From: Frankiales bacterium
GTDB lineage: Bacteria > Actinomycetota > Actinomycetes > Mycobacteriales > SCTD01
Assembly (NCBI GenBank): GCA_025966135.1
Contig: JAOPVP010000007.1
Span: forward strand, 1-59,765
Reading direction: 5' to 3'
Length of the DNA: 59,765 bases
Part shown: in pieces, positions 25,107 through 34,154 of the stretch
Position numbering within the stretch: position 1 is the stretch's first letter
Layout: each line of letters opens with the position of its first letter
Translations under genes and position numbers: made by a program
The notes under the pieces: generated by a model
Database searches by the model: none
What the model saw: the letters and a program-made list of their open reading frames with translations, nothing else
Told to the model about the DNA's origin: nothing

Positions 25107-26321
25107 TCGATCCAGAGGTCCGGTGGCGGGACGTGCAGGCTGCACGTCCCGCCGCCGGGCCCAGGAACGCGTGGCCGCCCGTCCCAGAAGGAGGGCAGAC
25201 AGCAGCGCCGGGCCAAGCCCAGCCAGCGCGATGACCGACGCGGGCGGGGCCACGGTCAACAAGGCGGCGGCCGACCCTCCCCCGGCGCCCACTCCCAGGC
25301 GCAGTGCGGCGTACAACAGGGCGAAGCCCTCTGCGCGCCGATCCGCGGGCAGCACCTCCTGCAGCGTTTGTGACGAGAGGGCATTCATGGGTGCGAAGGT
25401 GAGCCCCGCGCAGAACATGGTGCCGACGATCCACGGCAGCGAGGAGGCCCAGGTCAAAGGCAGCAGCACCAGCCCAAGGACCAGGCACAGCAAGGTCGCA
25501 CCGAGCAGGCGTCGTGACGCGAGATGTCGGTCGGGCAGCCGGAGCATCAACAGTCCCGCCAGCACGCTTGCCGCTGCAGGAACGCCCGTGAAGATGCCGG
25601 CAAGCTCTGCATGGATGCCCCGCGCCGCCAGCAAGGCTGGAAGTGATGCCTCGACGAGGGTCAGACCGAAGGCAGTCGCCAACGCGAGCGCGTAGATCTC
25701 CCGGGCGTCCTGGAGGCGCCACGGCGACCGTGAACTGCCGCCGACCTCGCTACCTGCCCACGTTCTGGAGGGAAAGGCCTCCTGCGTCAGGGCTGACGCC
25801 AACAGGCTTGCGGAGATGCAGGCGACCGAGACCACCGGCGAGAGCCACAGTGCCACGACCATGACGAACAGCGGCGCGACCACCCAGTTCAGCTCGAGGA
25901 CCACCGCGTTGATGGTGAAGCCACGCGACAGCTGTCCCTCCTGGAGGATCGCGGGCAGCCGGGCCAGGAAACCACCGGGCACGGCTGCGCCGAAGCAGCC
26001 AGCGAACGATGCCGTCAGAAGGGTCGCGGCCAGGTGGGCGCCGAAGGCGAGCTCCAAGGTCAGGAGCAGGAACAGGCTTCCGCAGAGGAGCAGCTCGATG
26101 CCCAACGCACGCGGTCGGTCGGGGCGGTCAAGAGCAGGTCCTCGCCACAGCGTGCCCAGGGCCTGACCAAAGGCGCACACGCCGCCCAGGAGCGCCCCCG
26201 TGGCAAACGACCCGTACGCGCTCCGCCCGGCCAGCCCGAGTGTCAGCGGCGCCATCGTGACGGGAGCCCGAGAGAGGCTGATGGACAGCAACCACCAGCG
26301 GAACGGCGTAGAGGTGGCCAT
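25086..26321 (-). CDS. MFS transporter
   Basis: A 411-residue membrane protein with about 12 hydrophobic segments and the MFS-like loop FATGALLGGVCAFGQALGTLWRGPALDRPDRPRALG. It ends in a short Arg-rich tail (GRAATRSWARRRDVQPARP). The ATG at 26319-26321 starts at the first hydrophobic segment. It follows the EamA gene by 10 nt and is surely cotranscribed with it. Substrate unknown. Confidence 0.82.
   Translation of the reverse strand: MATSTPFRWWLLSISLSRAPVTMAPLTLGLAGRSAYGSFATGALLGGVCAFGQALGTLWRGPALDRPDRPRALGIELLLCGSLFLLLTLELAFGAHLAATLLTASFAGCFGAAVPGGFLARLPAILQEGQLSRGFTINAVVLELNWVVAPLFVMVVALWLSPVVSVACISASLLASALTQEAFPSRTWAGSEVGGSSRSPWRLQDAREIYALALATAFGLTLVEASLPALLAARGIHAELAGIFTGVPAAASVLAGLLMLRLPDRHLASRRLLGATLLCLVLGLVLLPLTWASSLPWIVGTMFCAGLTFAPMNALSSQTLQEVLPADRRAEGFALLYAALRLGVGAGGGSAAALLTVAPPASVIALAGLGPALLSALLLGRAATRSWARRRDVQPARPATGPLDRLVSPSD
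25125..25153. other. Strong hairpin inside the MFS 3' coding end
   Basis: A 13-bp perfect stem GGCGGGACGTGCA / TGCACGTCCCGCC with a GGC loop, within the Arg-rich C-terminal tail of the MFS gene. With the hairpin at 25082-25106 it may reinforce termination of amidase transcripts. Confidence 0.6.
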
Positions 26322-26331
26322 GCGGGTGGCG

Positions 26332-27291
26332 TCAGCGCTCCGTGATCGGTTCGGTGCCTGGCGTCGCCTTGATGATGAGGACGACTCCGGCGAGGACGGC
26401 GACCCCGGCGACGACGGTGCGTAGCCCGACGGGCTCTCCGAGGAGGACGGCGCCGATGACCAGCGCGATGATGGGGTTGATGTAGGACGCGGTCGCCACC
26501 AGCGTCGGAGAGGTCACCCGCACCAGCCACATCGCGGTGGCGTAGCCGGCTAGAGCACCTACCAGGAACGTCCATGCCCAGCCGTAGAACGACGCGGCGG
26601 TGACCTGCGTCAGCCGGAAGGACGTCACAGGCTCGGTCCCCACCGCCAGGATGAACGTCCCTAGGCCCCCGATGACCATCTGCAGTCCCGTGGCCAGGAA
26701 GAGGTCGGGTGCCTGCTCGGCCTGCGACGCGTACACCGTGCCCAACGCCCACGCGGCAGAGCACAGGACCACGACGAGAGCCCAGAACGGGTCCACGGCA
26801 CCCGCCCCGCCCTGCGTGACGAGCAGTCCTGTGCCGAGGAACCCCACCACGAGGCCGATGCGGGCCGGCAAGGCGATGTGGCGCCGCAGCCAGGCGAACT
26901 CGATGAGGGCCACCCACAGCGGAACGGTCGCAGCAAGCAGCGCGACAGTGCCCGAGGCCACGTGCCGGACGGACAGGACCACTCCCCCGGTGCCGAGGAC
27001 GACGCCCAGGAGCCCAAGGACGGAAGCCGAGGTCCAGTGCCTGCGCGTGAGACCTGCCCAGGAGCCGCGGCGAAGGCCGATCGCGGCAAGGATCAGTCCG
27101 GCCATCACGAAACGCACGCCCGTGGCCAGCAGCGGCGGGATGGTCCGGGCGGACTCAGCCATGGCCGCGTACACCGAACCCCAGCCGATCCACAGGACCA
27201 ACAGCCCCAACCAGATGGACAGGTTTAGAGGACGGAGACGCGGGCTTCGCGTGCGCGGGGTGTCAAGGTCAGTAATGATGCGAAGACCCAA
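26332..27291 (-). CDS. EamA/RhaT-family (DMT) transporter
   Basis: A drug/metabolite transporter with ten predicted membrane segments in two EamA repeats; the first begins LSIWLGLLVLWIGWGSVYAA and the second DPFWALVVVLCSAAWALGTV. DMT proteins export amino acids, nucleosides or toxic metabolites. The start is uncertain. No ATG or good ribosome site lies near the first membrane helix, so TTG at 27289-27291 is given (319 residues), and a GTG at 27319-27321 is an alternative. It shares the divergent region with the dpp operon. Confidence 0.75.
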   Translation of the reverse strand: MGLRIITDLDTPRTRSPRLRPLNLSIWLGLLVLWIGWGSVYAAMAESARTIPPLLATGVRFVMAGLILAAIGLRRGSWAGLTRRHWTSASVLGLLGVVLGTGGVVLSVRHVASGTVALLAATVPLWVALIEFAWLRRHIALPARIGLVVGFLGTGLLVTQGGAGAVDPFWALVVVLCSAAWALGTVYASQAEQAPDLFLATGLQMVIGGLGTFILAVGTEPVTSFRLTQVTAASFYGWAWTFLVGALAGYATAMWLVRVTSPTLVATASYINPIIALVIGAVLLGEPVGLRTVVAGVAVLAGVVLIIKATPGTEPITER

Positions 27292-27647
27292 GCACGTCCA
27301 GCGTCTGTAAAAGGCCTCCACGCGTAGCCGGGGAGTTACGCCATCTGAGGCTTGACTGTGGGCAGCCGGGCCACGCGACGAGAGCAGCCCGCAGACGGAC
27401 TTCCGCCACCAGCTCGGTGGGACCCCGCGCACCGGGCGATCTCCTCGATCTGGCCCGAGCTGTCGGCCAGATCTGAGGGGACCGAGGCAGTTTGATCCCC
27501 TCCGCGACAGCGGAGGTGGCGGAACTTCGACGCTCGCCCGGGGGTTGAGGCGTACTGGCGATGTTGCCGCGTCCTCGATGGTGGCTTAACACATGGTTCA
27601 CCGAACGCGTGGTGCCAGGACATCTGGCGTACCCAGAGTGCGACCCC
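27292..27647. other. 356-nt divergent leader with alternative hairpins
   Basis: No gene is seen here. Plus-strand hairpins facing dppB are GATCTGGCC/GGCCAGATC (27447-27473) and CCTCCGC/GCGGAGG with a GACA loop (27499-27516). A third pairing, GAGGGGA (27475-27481) with TCCCCTC (27496-27502), uses part of the second stem, so the two cannot form together. This resembles a switching leader, but no known riboswitch consensus was recognised. Confidence 0.4.
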
Positions 27648-28607
27648 ATGAAGCGGTACTTGTCTCAGCGCCTGCTGCTGACCATCCCGATCCTGCTCGG
27701 GGTCTCGGTCATCGTGTTCTTCACGGTCCAACTGGTTCCTGGCGATCCCATCGCCACCATGGTGGGGGCGCACGCGACCCCGGAGACCCGCCACCTGATG
27801 GCCCATCGCTACGGCCTCGACCGCGCACTTCCCGTCCAGTACGTGCTGTGGCTCGGCAATGCGCTGCAGGGGGACCTCGGCGCATCCATCGCCCGGCAGA
27901 CCGATGTCAGCGGCATCGTCGCGACAGCGTTCACGAACACCCTCACCCTCACGCTCTTTGCTGCCAGCATTGCCGTTGTCGTGGGCGCCGGCCTGGCCAT
28001 GGCCATCACGTTCAGTCGGCGCCGGACCTCCCGGATGCTCTCCTCGATCGTCTCACTCGCCTCGGTCTCGATGCCCCAGTACTCACTCGGCGTCATCGTC
28101 ATCGTCGTGTTCGCCGCCAACCTTGCGTGGTTCCCCGCTGGAGGCATGCACGACGTGTTGGCACCAGACTCGTACTCATCGTTGGTGCATCACCTGATCC
28201 TGCCCGGCCTGACGGCTGCAGCCATCCCCACCGGCATCATCGCCCGCATGTTCTCCGCGGCCCTGGCCGAGGAGTCGCAAGAGCCGTACGTCGACAACCT
28301 CCGTGCCCGAGGGCTGTCGGAGTGGAGGGTGCGACGACACATCGTGCACGGGAGCCTGGCCTCTCTACTGACGATCAGTGGCCTCCAGATCGGCTACCTG
28401 CTCGGTGGCGTGGTGTTCGTCGAGGTCGTCTTCGCCTGGCCTGGCATCGGAGAGCTCGTCTACGAGTCCATCTCGCGACGCGACTACCCGGTCATCCAGG
28501 CGGGAATCCTGGTGTCGGCCCTTGCCTTCGTCATCACCAACCTGGTCGTCGATGTTGCCCGGGCCGCCCTCGATCCCCGCGTACGGGCGTCGGGGGTGAC
28601 GGCGTGA
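27648..28607 (+). CDS. Dipeptide/oligopeptide-type ABC permease (DppB-like)
   Basis: A 319-residue inner-membrane permease, six segments, beginning MKRYLSQRLLLTIPILLGVS as DppB/OppB proteins do. The motif VQLVPGDPI, the EAA-type loop NNLRARGLSEWRVRRHIV (as DNLRARGLS) and GIGELVYESISRRDYPVIQA near the end are family landmarks. The ATG at 27648 is chosen for the family N-terminus; the ribosome site is weak. First gene of a six-gene importer-nitrilase operon. Overlaps the next gene by GTGA. Confidence 0.93.
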   Translation: MKRYLSQRLLLTIPILLGVSVIVFFTVQLVPGDPIATMVGAHATPETRHLMAHRYGLDRALPVQYVLWLGNALQGDLGASIARQTDVSGIVATAFTNTLTLTLFAASIAVVVGAGLAMAITFSRRRTSRMLSSIVSLASVSMPQYSLGVIVIVVFAANLAWFPAGGMHDVLAPDSYSSLVHHLILPGLTAAAIPTGIIARMFSAALAEESQEPYVDNLRARGLSEWRVRRHIVHGSLASLLTISGLQIGYLLGGVVFVEVVFAWPGIGELVYESISRRDYPVIQAGILVSALAFVITNLVVDVARAALDPRVRASGVTA

Positions 28608-29476
28608 CGACGGTCCCCGTAGCCCTCACGATGGGCTCGCGATCCCGGTCTCGGCGCACCTGGGCGTGGTCAACCCGACTGCTCATGGCGCTCGTCGCGC
28701 TGCTCCTCCTGGTTGTCCTTGTCGGACCGTGGGTCGCTCCCTACGGTGAGACCACCGGCAGCGCAGCCGACCGCCTCATGGGATTCGGCCAACAGGGCCA
28801 TCTCCTCGGCACCGACGGTCAGGGCCGCGACATCTTCAGCCGCCTCATCTTCGGAGCTCGACTCTCACTGCTCACCGGCATCATCCCGGTGCTCATCGCG
28901 GGAACGATCGGCTCCGTTGTGGGGCTGTGCGCCGGTCTGAGCTCTCGGATCGTGAACACCCTCATCATGCGGACGCTCGACGTCTTCTACTCCTTCCCGT
29001 CGATCCTGCTGGCCATCGGCGTCGCCGCCGCTCTGGGGCCCAGCATCAAGAACGCGATCATCGCCCTCTCGATCGTGCTGATCCCCCCGGTCGCGCGCAT
29101 CGTGGAGGCCGAGGTCGTGGCCCTGAGAAGCGCGGCGTTCATGCGCGTTGCCGAGTGCAGCGGTGCCTCCCGGGTCGCCATCGCGGTACGCCATGTCGTG
29201 CCAAACATCCGGTCGGCACTGGTCGTCTACTGCACCACGCTGATCGGCCTGACCATCGTCGATGCCGCCGGGCTCAGCTTCCTCGGACTCGGCGCTGCCC
29301 CCCCGACCGCCGAGTGGGGCCTCATGCTCAACGACGCGCGCGACTTCTTCTTCCGAGCACCCGCCGTCGCACTTGCCCCGGCTGTCGCCATCCTCGTCGT
29401 CGCTCTGCTGTTCAACGCCCTCGGAGATCGACTCCGCGTCGAGCTCGACGTACGGGACCAGGGAGGTCATTCATGA
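28604..29476 (+). CDS. Dipeptide/oligopeptide-type ABC permease (DppC-like)
   Basis: A 290-residue permease with N-terminal DppC extension, then GTDGQGRDIFSRLIFGARLSL, the hallmark of the family, and the EAA-type loop MRVAECSGASRVAIAVRHVVPN. It pairs with the DppB-like protein. The GTG at 28604-28606 overlaps the previous stop (GTGA), and its own stop overlaps the next ATG (ATGA). Confidence 0.93.
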   Translation: MTTVPVALTMGSRSRSRRTWAWSTRLLMALVALLLLVVLVGPWVAPYGETTGSAADRLMGFGQQGHLLGTDGQGRDIFSRLIFGARLSLLTGIIPVLIAGTIGSVVGLCAGLSSRIVNTLIMRTLDVFYSFPSILLAIGVAAALGPSIKNAIIALSIVLIPPVARIVEAEVVALRSAAFMRVAECSGASRVAIAVRHVVPNIRSALVVYCTTLIGLTIVDAAGLSFLGLGAAPPTAEWGLMLNDARDFFFRAPAVALAPAVAILVVALLFNALGDRLRVELDVRDQGGHS

Positions 29477-30507
29477 CATCGGTCGAGCGCTCCGTCGTTC
29501 AGACCTTCGCGCAACCTGCGGTCGACAAGACTGTGCTCCGGGTCGCTGACCTCACGACCGGGTTTCGACAGGACCGGTCGACCGTAGACGTCGTCCGCGG
29601 CGTCAGCTTCGAGCTGAAGGCCGGCCGAACGCTGGTCCTTCTCGGGGAGAGCGGCTGCGGGAAGTCCGTGACGGCGCGTTCTGTCATGCGGCTCCACCCG
29701 GACCGGGCGGTCATCAGTGGCTCGATCGCCCTCGGCGACCAGGAGCTCCTCACGCTGTCCCCGAGGTCGATGGTCCAGCTGCGTGGCCAGCAGATCGCGC
29801 TCGTGCCTCAGGACCCGGCCGGCGCGCTCAGCCCCCTGCGCAAGATCGGCTCGCAGCTCTCCGAGGTGCTTCGCGTCCACGAGGTGGTGTCGGGTCGGCA
29901 GGCCAGGGCCGAACGGGGACTGGACCTGTTGAGCCGAGTCGGCATCTCCGACCCGCGGCGGGTGGCCCATGCGTACGCGCACGAGCTCTCCGGCGGGATG
30001 CGCCAACGCGTCGCCATCGCGATCGCGATCGCCTGCGACCCGGCTGTCCTCATTGCCGACGAACCCACGACGGCGCTCGACGTCACGGTTCAGGCGCAGA
30101 TCCTGGACCTGTTCGAGGACCTGCAGGATCGGCTGGGCATGGCCACCCTGCTCGTCACCCACGATGTCGGTGTCGCGGAGCGGATGGCTGACGAGATCGC
30201 GGTGATGTACGCCGGCCGGATTGTCGAGACCGGTCCGGCCGAGACGGTGCTCGGGTCACCGCGACACCCCTACACGGCCGCGCTCCTTCGTGCCCTCCCG
30301 GCGCCAGGTGTGGCCCGCGGCGAGCTGATTCCGATCTCCGGGCAACCCTCCGCGCCGGCCGAGAGGCCTTCGGGCTGTCCGTTCCGGACACGGTGCAGCT
30401 TCGTGCACGACGCCTGCTCCACGTACGAGCCCGCGCTGCTCCACACCGACGTCGAGACCTACGCCGCATGTGATCTCGTCCATCCCCAGGAGCGGGTGGC
30501 CAGCTGA
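29473..30507 (+). CDS. Peptide/nickel-type ABC ATPase (DppD-like)
   Basis: A 344-residue ATPase: Walker A GESGCGKS, signature LSGGMRQRVAIA, Walker B VLIADEPTTALD, H-loop in LVTHDVGV. The C-terminal oligopeptide-transporter extension has CPFRTRCSFVHDAC, whose Cys residues bind an iron-sulfur cluster in some homologues. The ATG at 29473 overlaps the dppC stop and has GGAGGT upstream. Confidence 0.94.
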   Translation: MTSVERSVVQTFAQPAVDKTVLRVADLTTGFRQDRSTVDVVRGVSFELKAGRTLVLLGESGCGKSVTARSVMRLHPDRAVISGSIALGDQELLTLSPRSMVQLRGQQIALVPQDPAGALSPLRKIGSQLSEVLRVHEVVSGRQARAERGLDLLSRVGISDPRRVAHAYAHELSGGMRQRVAIAIAIACDPAVLIADEPTTALDVTVQAQILDLFEDLQDRLGMATLLVTHDVGVAERMADEIAVMYAGRIVETGPAETVLGSPRHPYTAALLRALPAPGVARGELIPISGQPSAPAERPSGCPFRTRCSFVHDACSTYEPALLHTDVETYAACDLVHPQERVAS

Positions 30508-31475
30508 TGGTGATGGCAGAGCACCTTCTCGAGGCCAAGGGCCTGACAGTCACCTACGGGAATGGCGTCAGGGCCGTAGCGGATGTCGACCTGACCGTGG
30601 ATCGAGGGGAGATCGTCGGCCTGGTCGGCGAGTCAGGCTGCGGCAAGTCGAGCCTGGCCAACACGGTGCTTCGACTGGTGAAGCCCGAGTCAGGCAGCCT
30701 GCTCTTCGACGGGATCGACCTGCTCACCGCCAGCAAGGCCGAGCTGCGGGCGATCCGTCGACGGTTGCAGGTGATCCCCCAGGACCCGAGCACGTCGCTG
30801 AACCCCAGGCTCACGATCGCGCAGTCGGTCGAGTTCAACCTGAAGGTCCATCGCTGGGGCCGTAAGGAGCGCCAGGCGCGGGTCCTGGAGATGTTCGAGC
30901 GGGTAGGCATTCCGGCCGGCTACAGCAACCGCTATCCGCACCAGCTCTCCGGCGGACAGCTGCAGCGGGTGGCCATCGCCCGAGCTCTGGTGACCGACCC
31001 GGACCTGGTGGTCTGCGACGAGGCCGTCTCAGCACTGGACAAGAGCGTTCAGGCGCAGATCCTCAACCTGCTGTCAGAGCTCCAGCGTGACCTCGAGGTG
31101 GCCTTTCTGTTCGTGTCCCACGACCTGACGGTGGTGGAGCACATCTCCGACCGCGTCATGGTCATGTACCTCGGCCGCATCATCGAGCAGGGGCCGGCGT
31201 CCGCGATCCTGCAGTCACCCCAGCATCCGTACTCGCAGGCGCTGCTGGCCAGCATCCCCACCCGGGGGCAGGCACGCGCCGTGATCGAAGGTGAGCCGCC
31301 GAGTCCGGTCGACCCGCCCAGCGGATGCGGCTTCCGCACGCGCTGTCCACACGCGATCGAGGCCTGCGCCTCCTACGACAACACACCCGTTCCTGTGACA
31401 CCGACGCATGAGGCTCGGTGCCTTCGCGTAAAGGAGCTCGTCCTGAGTAACCCACAACCCTGGAGGAACCAATGA
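30507..31475 (+). CDS. Peptide/nickel-type ABC ATPase (DppF-like)
   Basis: A 322-residue ATPase with Walker [10 protein letters not shown], signature [12 protein letters not shown], Walker [13 protein letters not shown] (Glu followed by Ala instead of Pro), H-loop FVSHDLTVV and the C-terminal [14 protein letters not shown] motif. The ATG overlaps the dppD stop by one base; an ATG two codons on is an alternative start. Works with the DppD-like protein to power uptake. Confidence 0.94.
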   Translation: MVMAEHLLEAKGLTVTYGNGVRAVADVDLTVDRGEIVGLVGESGCGKSSLANTVLRLVKPESGSLLFDGIDLLTASKAELRAIRRRLQVIPQDPSTSLNPRLTIAQSVEFNLKVHRWGRKERQARVLEMFERVGIPAGYSNRYPHQLSGGQLQRVAIARALVTDPDLVVCDEAVSALDKSVQAQILNLLSELQRDLEVAFLFVSHDLTVVEHISDRVMVMYLGRIIEQGPASAILQSPQHPYSQALLASIPTRGQARAVIEGEPPSPVDPPSGCGFRTRCPHAIEACASYDNTPVPVTPTHEARCLRVKELVLSNPQPWRNQ

Positions 31476-33058
31476 GGCGCACGGCGCTCGCGGCTGGCAT
31501 CACGGCAACTGCATTTGTACTCGCTGCGTGCGGTGGATCATCTGCCAGTGGAGGTGGATCAGGTGGCCACTCCAACACCCTGGTGATCGCCATGACCGCG
31601 GCCCAGCTTCCAGGTCTTGATGCCGGCACGTTCGAGAGCGAAGGCTGGGAGGGCGAGCGGTTCGTCGGCCTTCAGCTCTACGACGGGCTCACCAAGATGT
31701 CCCTCAACCAGGACAAGACCGGGCCGGTCATCCAGCCGGACCTGGCGACCTCATGGACCTCCTCTCCTGACGTGAAGACGTGGACGTTCAAGCTGCGTGC
31801 CGGCGTCACGTTCCAGGACGGCACGCCCTGGAACGCCGATGCGGCGGTCTTCGGCTTCGACCGGATCCTCAACTCGAAGTCGAAGTACTTCAGCGCCGAC
31901 AACGCTGGGCTGATCGGCTTCTACACGCAGGCCATTGCCGGCTACAAGAAGCTCGACGCAATGACGTTCCAGATCACCACCAAGATGCCGTACGCACTGC
32001 TGCCACAGGATCTGCCCTTCCTGGCCTTCCCCAGTCCCACCGCGGTTGCCAAGCTCGGGAACAAGGCGTTCGGCCAGAGCCCCGTTGGCACCGGTCCGTT
32101 CACGTTCTCCAAGCGACTCAGCGGCGGCAGCGTCGAGTTCGTCAAGAACGAGCACTACTGGGCAGGCGCCCCGACACTGGACAAGCTGGTTCTACGGCCC
32201 ATCCCAGAAGCGACGGCGCGGGTCGCCGCACTGCGCTCCGGGGAGGTCAACTGGATCGAGTTCCCCGCCCCCGACGATGCTGCCCGGCTCGGTAGCGAGG
32301 GCTTCGTCGTGCACACCAACCCGTACTCCCACATCTGGCCGTGGCTGTTCGACGTCACCAAGGGACCGCTGAAGGACCCCCGAGTCCGCCTCGCACTGAA
32401 CCTGGCCATCGACAGGAACGCCATGGCGAAGCAGACGCTGAGCGGCTTCGGCGCACCCGCGGAGCAGTACGTGCCCCAGACCGACGTCGGCTACGAGCCT
32501 GCCGGCAACGTCCTCACGTACGACCCGGCCAAGGCGAAGTCACTCCTGGCCGCGGCCGGCTATGCCAAGGGGTTCTCGATGACCCTGTCCTATCCCACGA
32601 GCGGGTCGGGCAACATGGTTCCAGGACCCATGAACCAAGCGCTGCAGTCAGACCTCGCCAAGGTCGGCGTGAACGTCAAGCTCGAACCCATCGAGTGGTC
32701 AGCCATGGTCGGTGACTGGAGCGCCGGGAAGATCTCGCTGGGGGCCAACGCCACGAACATCTCGCTCGGGTTCCAGCCACCCATCTCGTGGGAGCTCTAC
32801 TTCGACAGCAAGAGCATCTACAACACCGGGCACTACAAGAACGCCGAGTTCGACTCCCTGTGGAAGCAGGCCAAGCAGGAGGTCGATGACACCAAGCGCG
32901 CCGCTCTCATCGCGAAGATCAACTCGGTGCTCGTCAAGGACAACCCCTGGTTGGTCGTCGTCAGCGACCTCAACCCACGGGCTACCACCAAGAACGTCAA
33001 GGGATTCATCCAGCCCAGGTCGGTCTGGGTCGACCTCACCCACGTCACAGTCAGCTAG
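31472..33058 (+). CDS. Family 5 extracellular solute-binding lipoprotein (DppA-like)
   Basis: A 528-residue secreted binding protein. A basic start (MRRTALAAG), hydrophobic core and lipobox LAAC at about residues 17-20 give a lipoprotein, followed by a Gly/Ser linker. Family motifs are PDLATSWTSSPDVKTWTFKL, RAGVTFQDGTPWNADAAVFG and GTGPFTFSKR. It presents the substrate to the Dpp-type permease. It starts at ATG 31472 within the dppF stop (ATGA) with GGAGGAA upstream. The ligand could be a peptide, an amide-containing compound or another small molecule. Confidence 0.94.
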   Translation: MRRTALAAGITATAFVLAACGGSSASGGGSGGHSNTLVIAMTAAQLPGLDAGTFESEGWEGERFVGLQLYDGLTKMSLNQDKTGPVIQPDLATSWTSSPDVKTWTFKLRAGVTFQDGTPWNADAAVFGFDRILNSKSKYFSADNAGLIGFYTQAIAGYKKLDAMTFQITTKMPYALLPQDLPFLAFPSPTAVAKLGNKAFGQSPVGTGPFTFSKRLSGGSVEFVKNEHYWAGAPTLDKLVLRPIPEATARVAALRSGEVNWIEFPAPDDAARLGSEGFVVHTNPYSHIWPWLFDVTKGPLKDPRVRLALNLAIDRNAMAKQTLSGFGAPAEQYVPQTDVGYEPAGNVLTYDPAKAKSLLAAAGYAKGFSMTLSYPTSGSGNMVPGPMNQALQSDLAKVGVNVKLEPIEWSAMVGDWSAGKISLGANATNISLGFQPPISWELYFDSKSIYNTGHYKNAEFDSLWKQAKQEVDDTKRAALIAKINSVLVKDNPWLVVVSDLNPRATTKNVKGFIQPRSVWVDLTHVTVS

Positions 33059-33067
33059 GAGTTGAAG

Positions 33068-33958
33068 ATGACCATCATCGCCACCTGCGCCTTTCCACCT
33101 ACCTACGACGTCGACAAGAGCCTGGAACTGCACCTGAGCTACATCGAGGAGGCTGCCGCCGCGGGGGCTGACCTCGTCGTCTTCCCGGAGACCAGCCTGC
33201 AGGGCTACCCCTCCAACTTCAGCGTCATGGACGCTGAGGCCGAGATCAGGAAGATGTACGACGTTGCGGAGCTGGTGCCAGGAGGTCCCAGCGTCGAGGC
33301 CATCGCCGCCAAGGCCGCGGAAAAGTCCATCCACGTCATCTACGGGCTGACTGAGGCCAGCGACCGTCCCGGCGTGGTCTACAACACGATGGTCCTGACC
33401 GGTCCGGACGGGTTCATCGGCAAGTTCCGCAAGGTTCACGTCGGTCTGAGCGAGCAGATGGTCTGGCGTCCGGGAGACGACTGGCCGGTCTTCGAGACCC
33501 CGTTCGGTCGCATCGGGATGCTGATCTGCTACGACAAGGCCGTCCCGGAGTCGTGCCGGGAGCTCACCCTGCGCGGGGCGGACATCCTCGTCATGTCGAC
33601 GGCCTGGCCACTCCTGCCGGGACACGGAAGCGGTGAGGACAACCTCTGGGTCCAGCAGTACGACGCCTTCGAGCGCGTACGGGCCATGGAGAACGGCCGC
33701 TGGTTCGTGTCGTCGAACCTCATCGGCGAGCTCGGCGGGATCGAGTTCTTCGGGATGAGTCAGATCATCAGCCCGGTGGGCGAGGTGGTCGTCACGACCG
33801 GGACCGAGACCGTCGGACTGGTGACCGCCGAGATCGACGTCTTCGGTGGGATGGCGGATGCCCGCGCCGCGATGGGGGGTGCGTTCCTGATCCGCGACCG
33901 TCGACCGGACACCTATCTTGCCCTCAGCGGCGAGCGCGAGATCGCGGTCGACGGCTGA
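33068..33958 (+). CDS. Nitrilase-superfamily C-N hydrolase
   Basis: A 296-residue carbon-nitrogen hydrolase with the complete Glu-Lys-Cys triad: Glu41 in FPETSLQGYP, Lys122 in KFRKVHVG and Cys154 in MLICYDKAVPE. It hydrolyses a nitrile, amide or carbamoyl group in the cytoplasm. The ATG at 33068 is chosen because AGGAG lies 6 nt upstream; a TTG two codons earlier is also in frame. As last gene of the importer operon, it probably acts on the imported compound. Confidence 0.92.
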   Translation: MTIIATCAFPPTYDVDKSLELHLSYIEEAAAAGADLVVFPETSLQGYPSNFSVMDAEAEIRKMYDVAELVPGGPSVEAIAAKAAEKSIHVIYGLTEASDRPGVVYNTMVLTGPDGFIGKFRKVHVGLSEQMVWRPGDDWPVFETPFGRIGMLICYDKAVPESCRELTLRGADILVMSTAWPLLPGHGSGEDNLWVQQYDAFERVRAMENGRWFVSSNLIGELGGIEFFGMSQIISPVGEVVVTTGTETVGLVTAEIDVFGGMADARAAMGGAFLIRDRRPDTYLALSGEREIAVDG

Positions 33959-33991
33959 CAGATCTGGAAGCAGCCGGCGGACCCTGCTTGG

Positions 33992-34038
33992 GCGCCCCGC
34001 CTCTCGTTGACCCTCCGGGTCATCGGGAGGCGGGGCGC
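33992..34038 (+). terminator. Nested double-stem terminator of the dpp-nitrilase operon
   Basis: Outer 12-bp stem GCGCCCCGCCTC / GAGGCGGGGCGC encloses an inner 6-bp stem TGACCC / GGGTCA with a TCC loop. It starts 34 nt after the nitrilase stop. There is no U-tract. Confidence 0.85.
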
Positions 34039-34154
34039 TGGGATCTGGCCGTACCAGCAGGCGATCCAGGTCACTTCCCTGGCGTGCTTGGCGTAGCCTG
34101 AGTCCACGTATGGGCCACCGCCGGTGCGCGGTCTGATTCAGGAAGAAGCGCGCC

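Noticed and set aside
27292..27647. Guanidine or other known riboswitch ahead of dppB
   Set aside because: No known consensus was recognised; only generic alternative hairpins can be supported.
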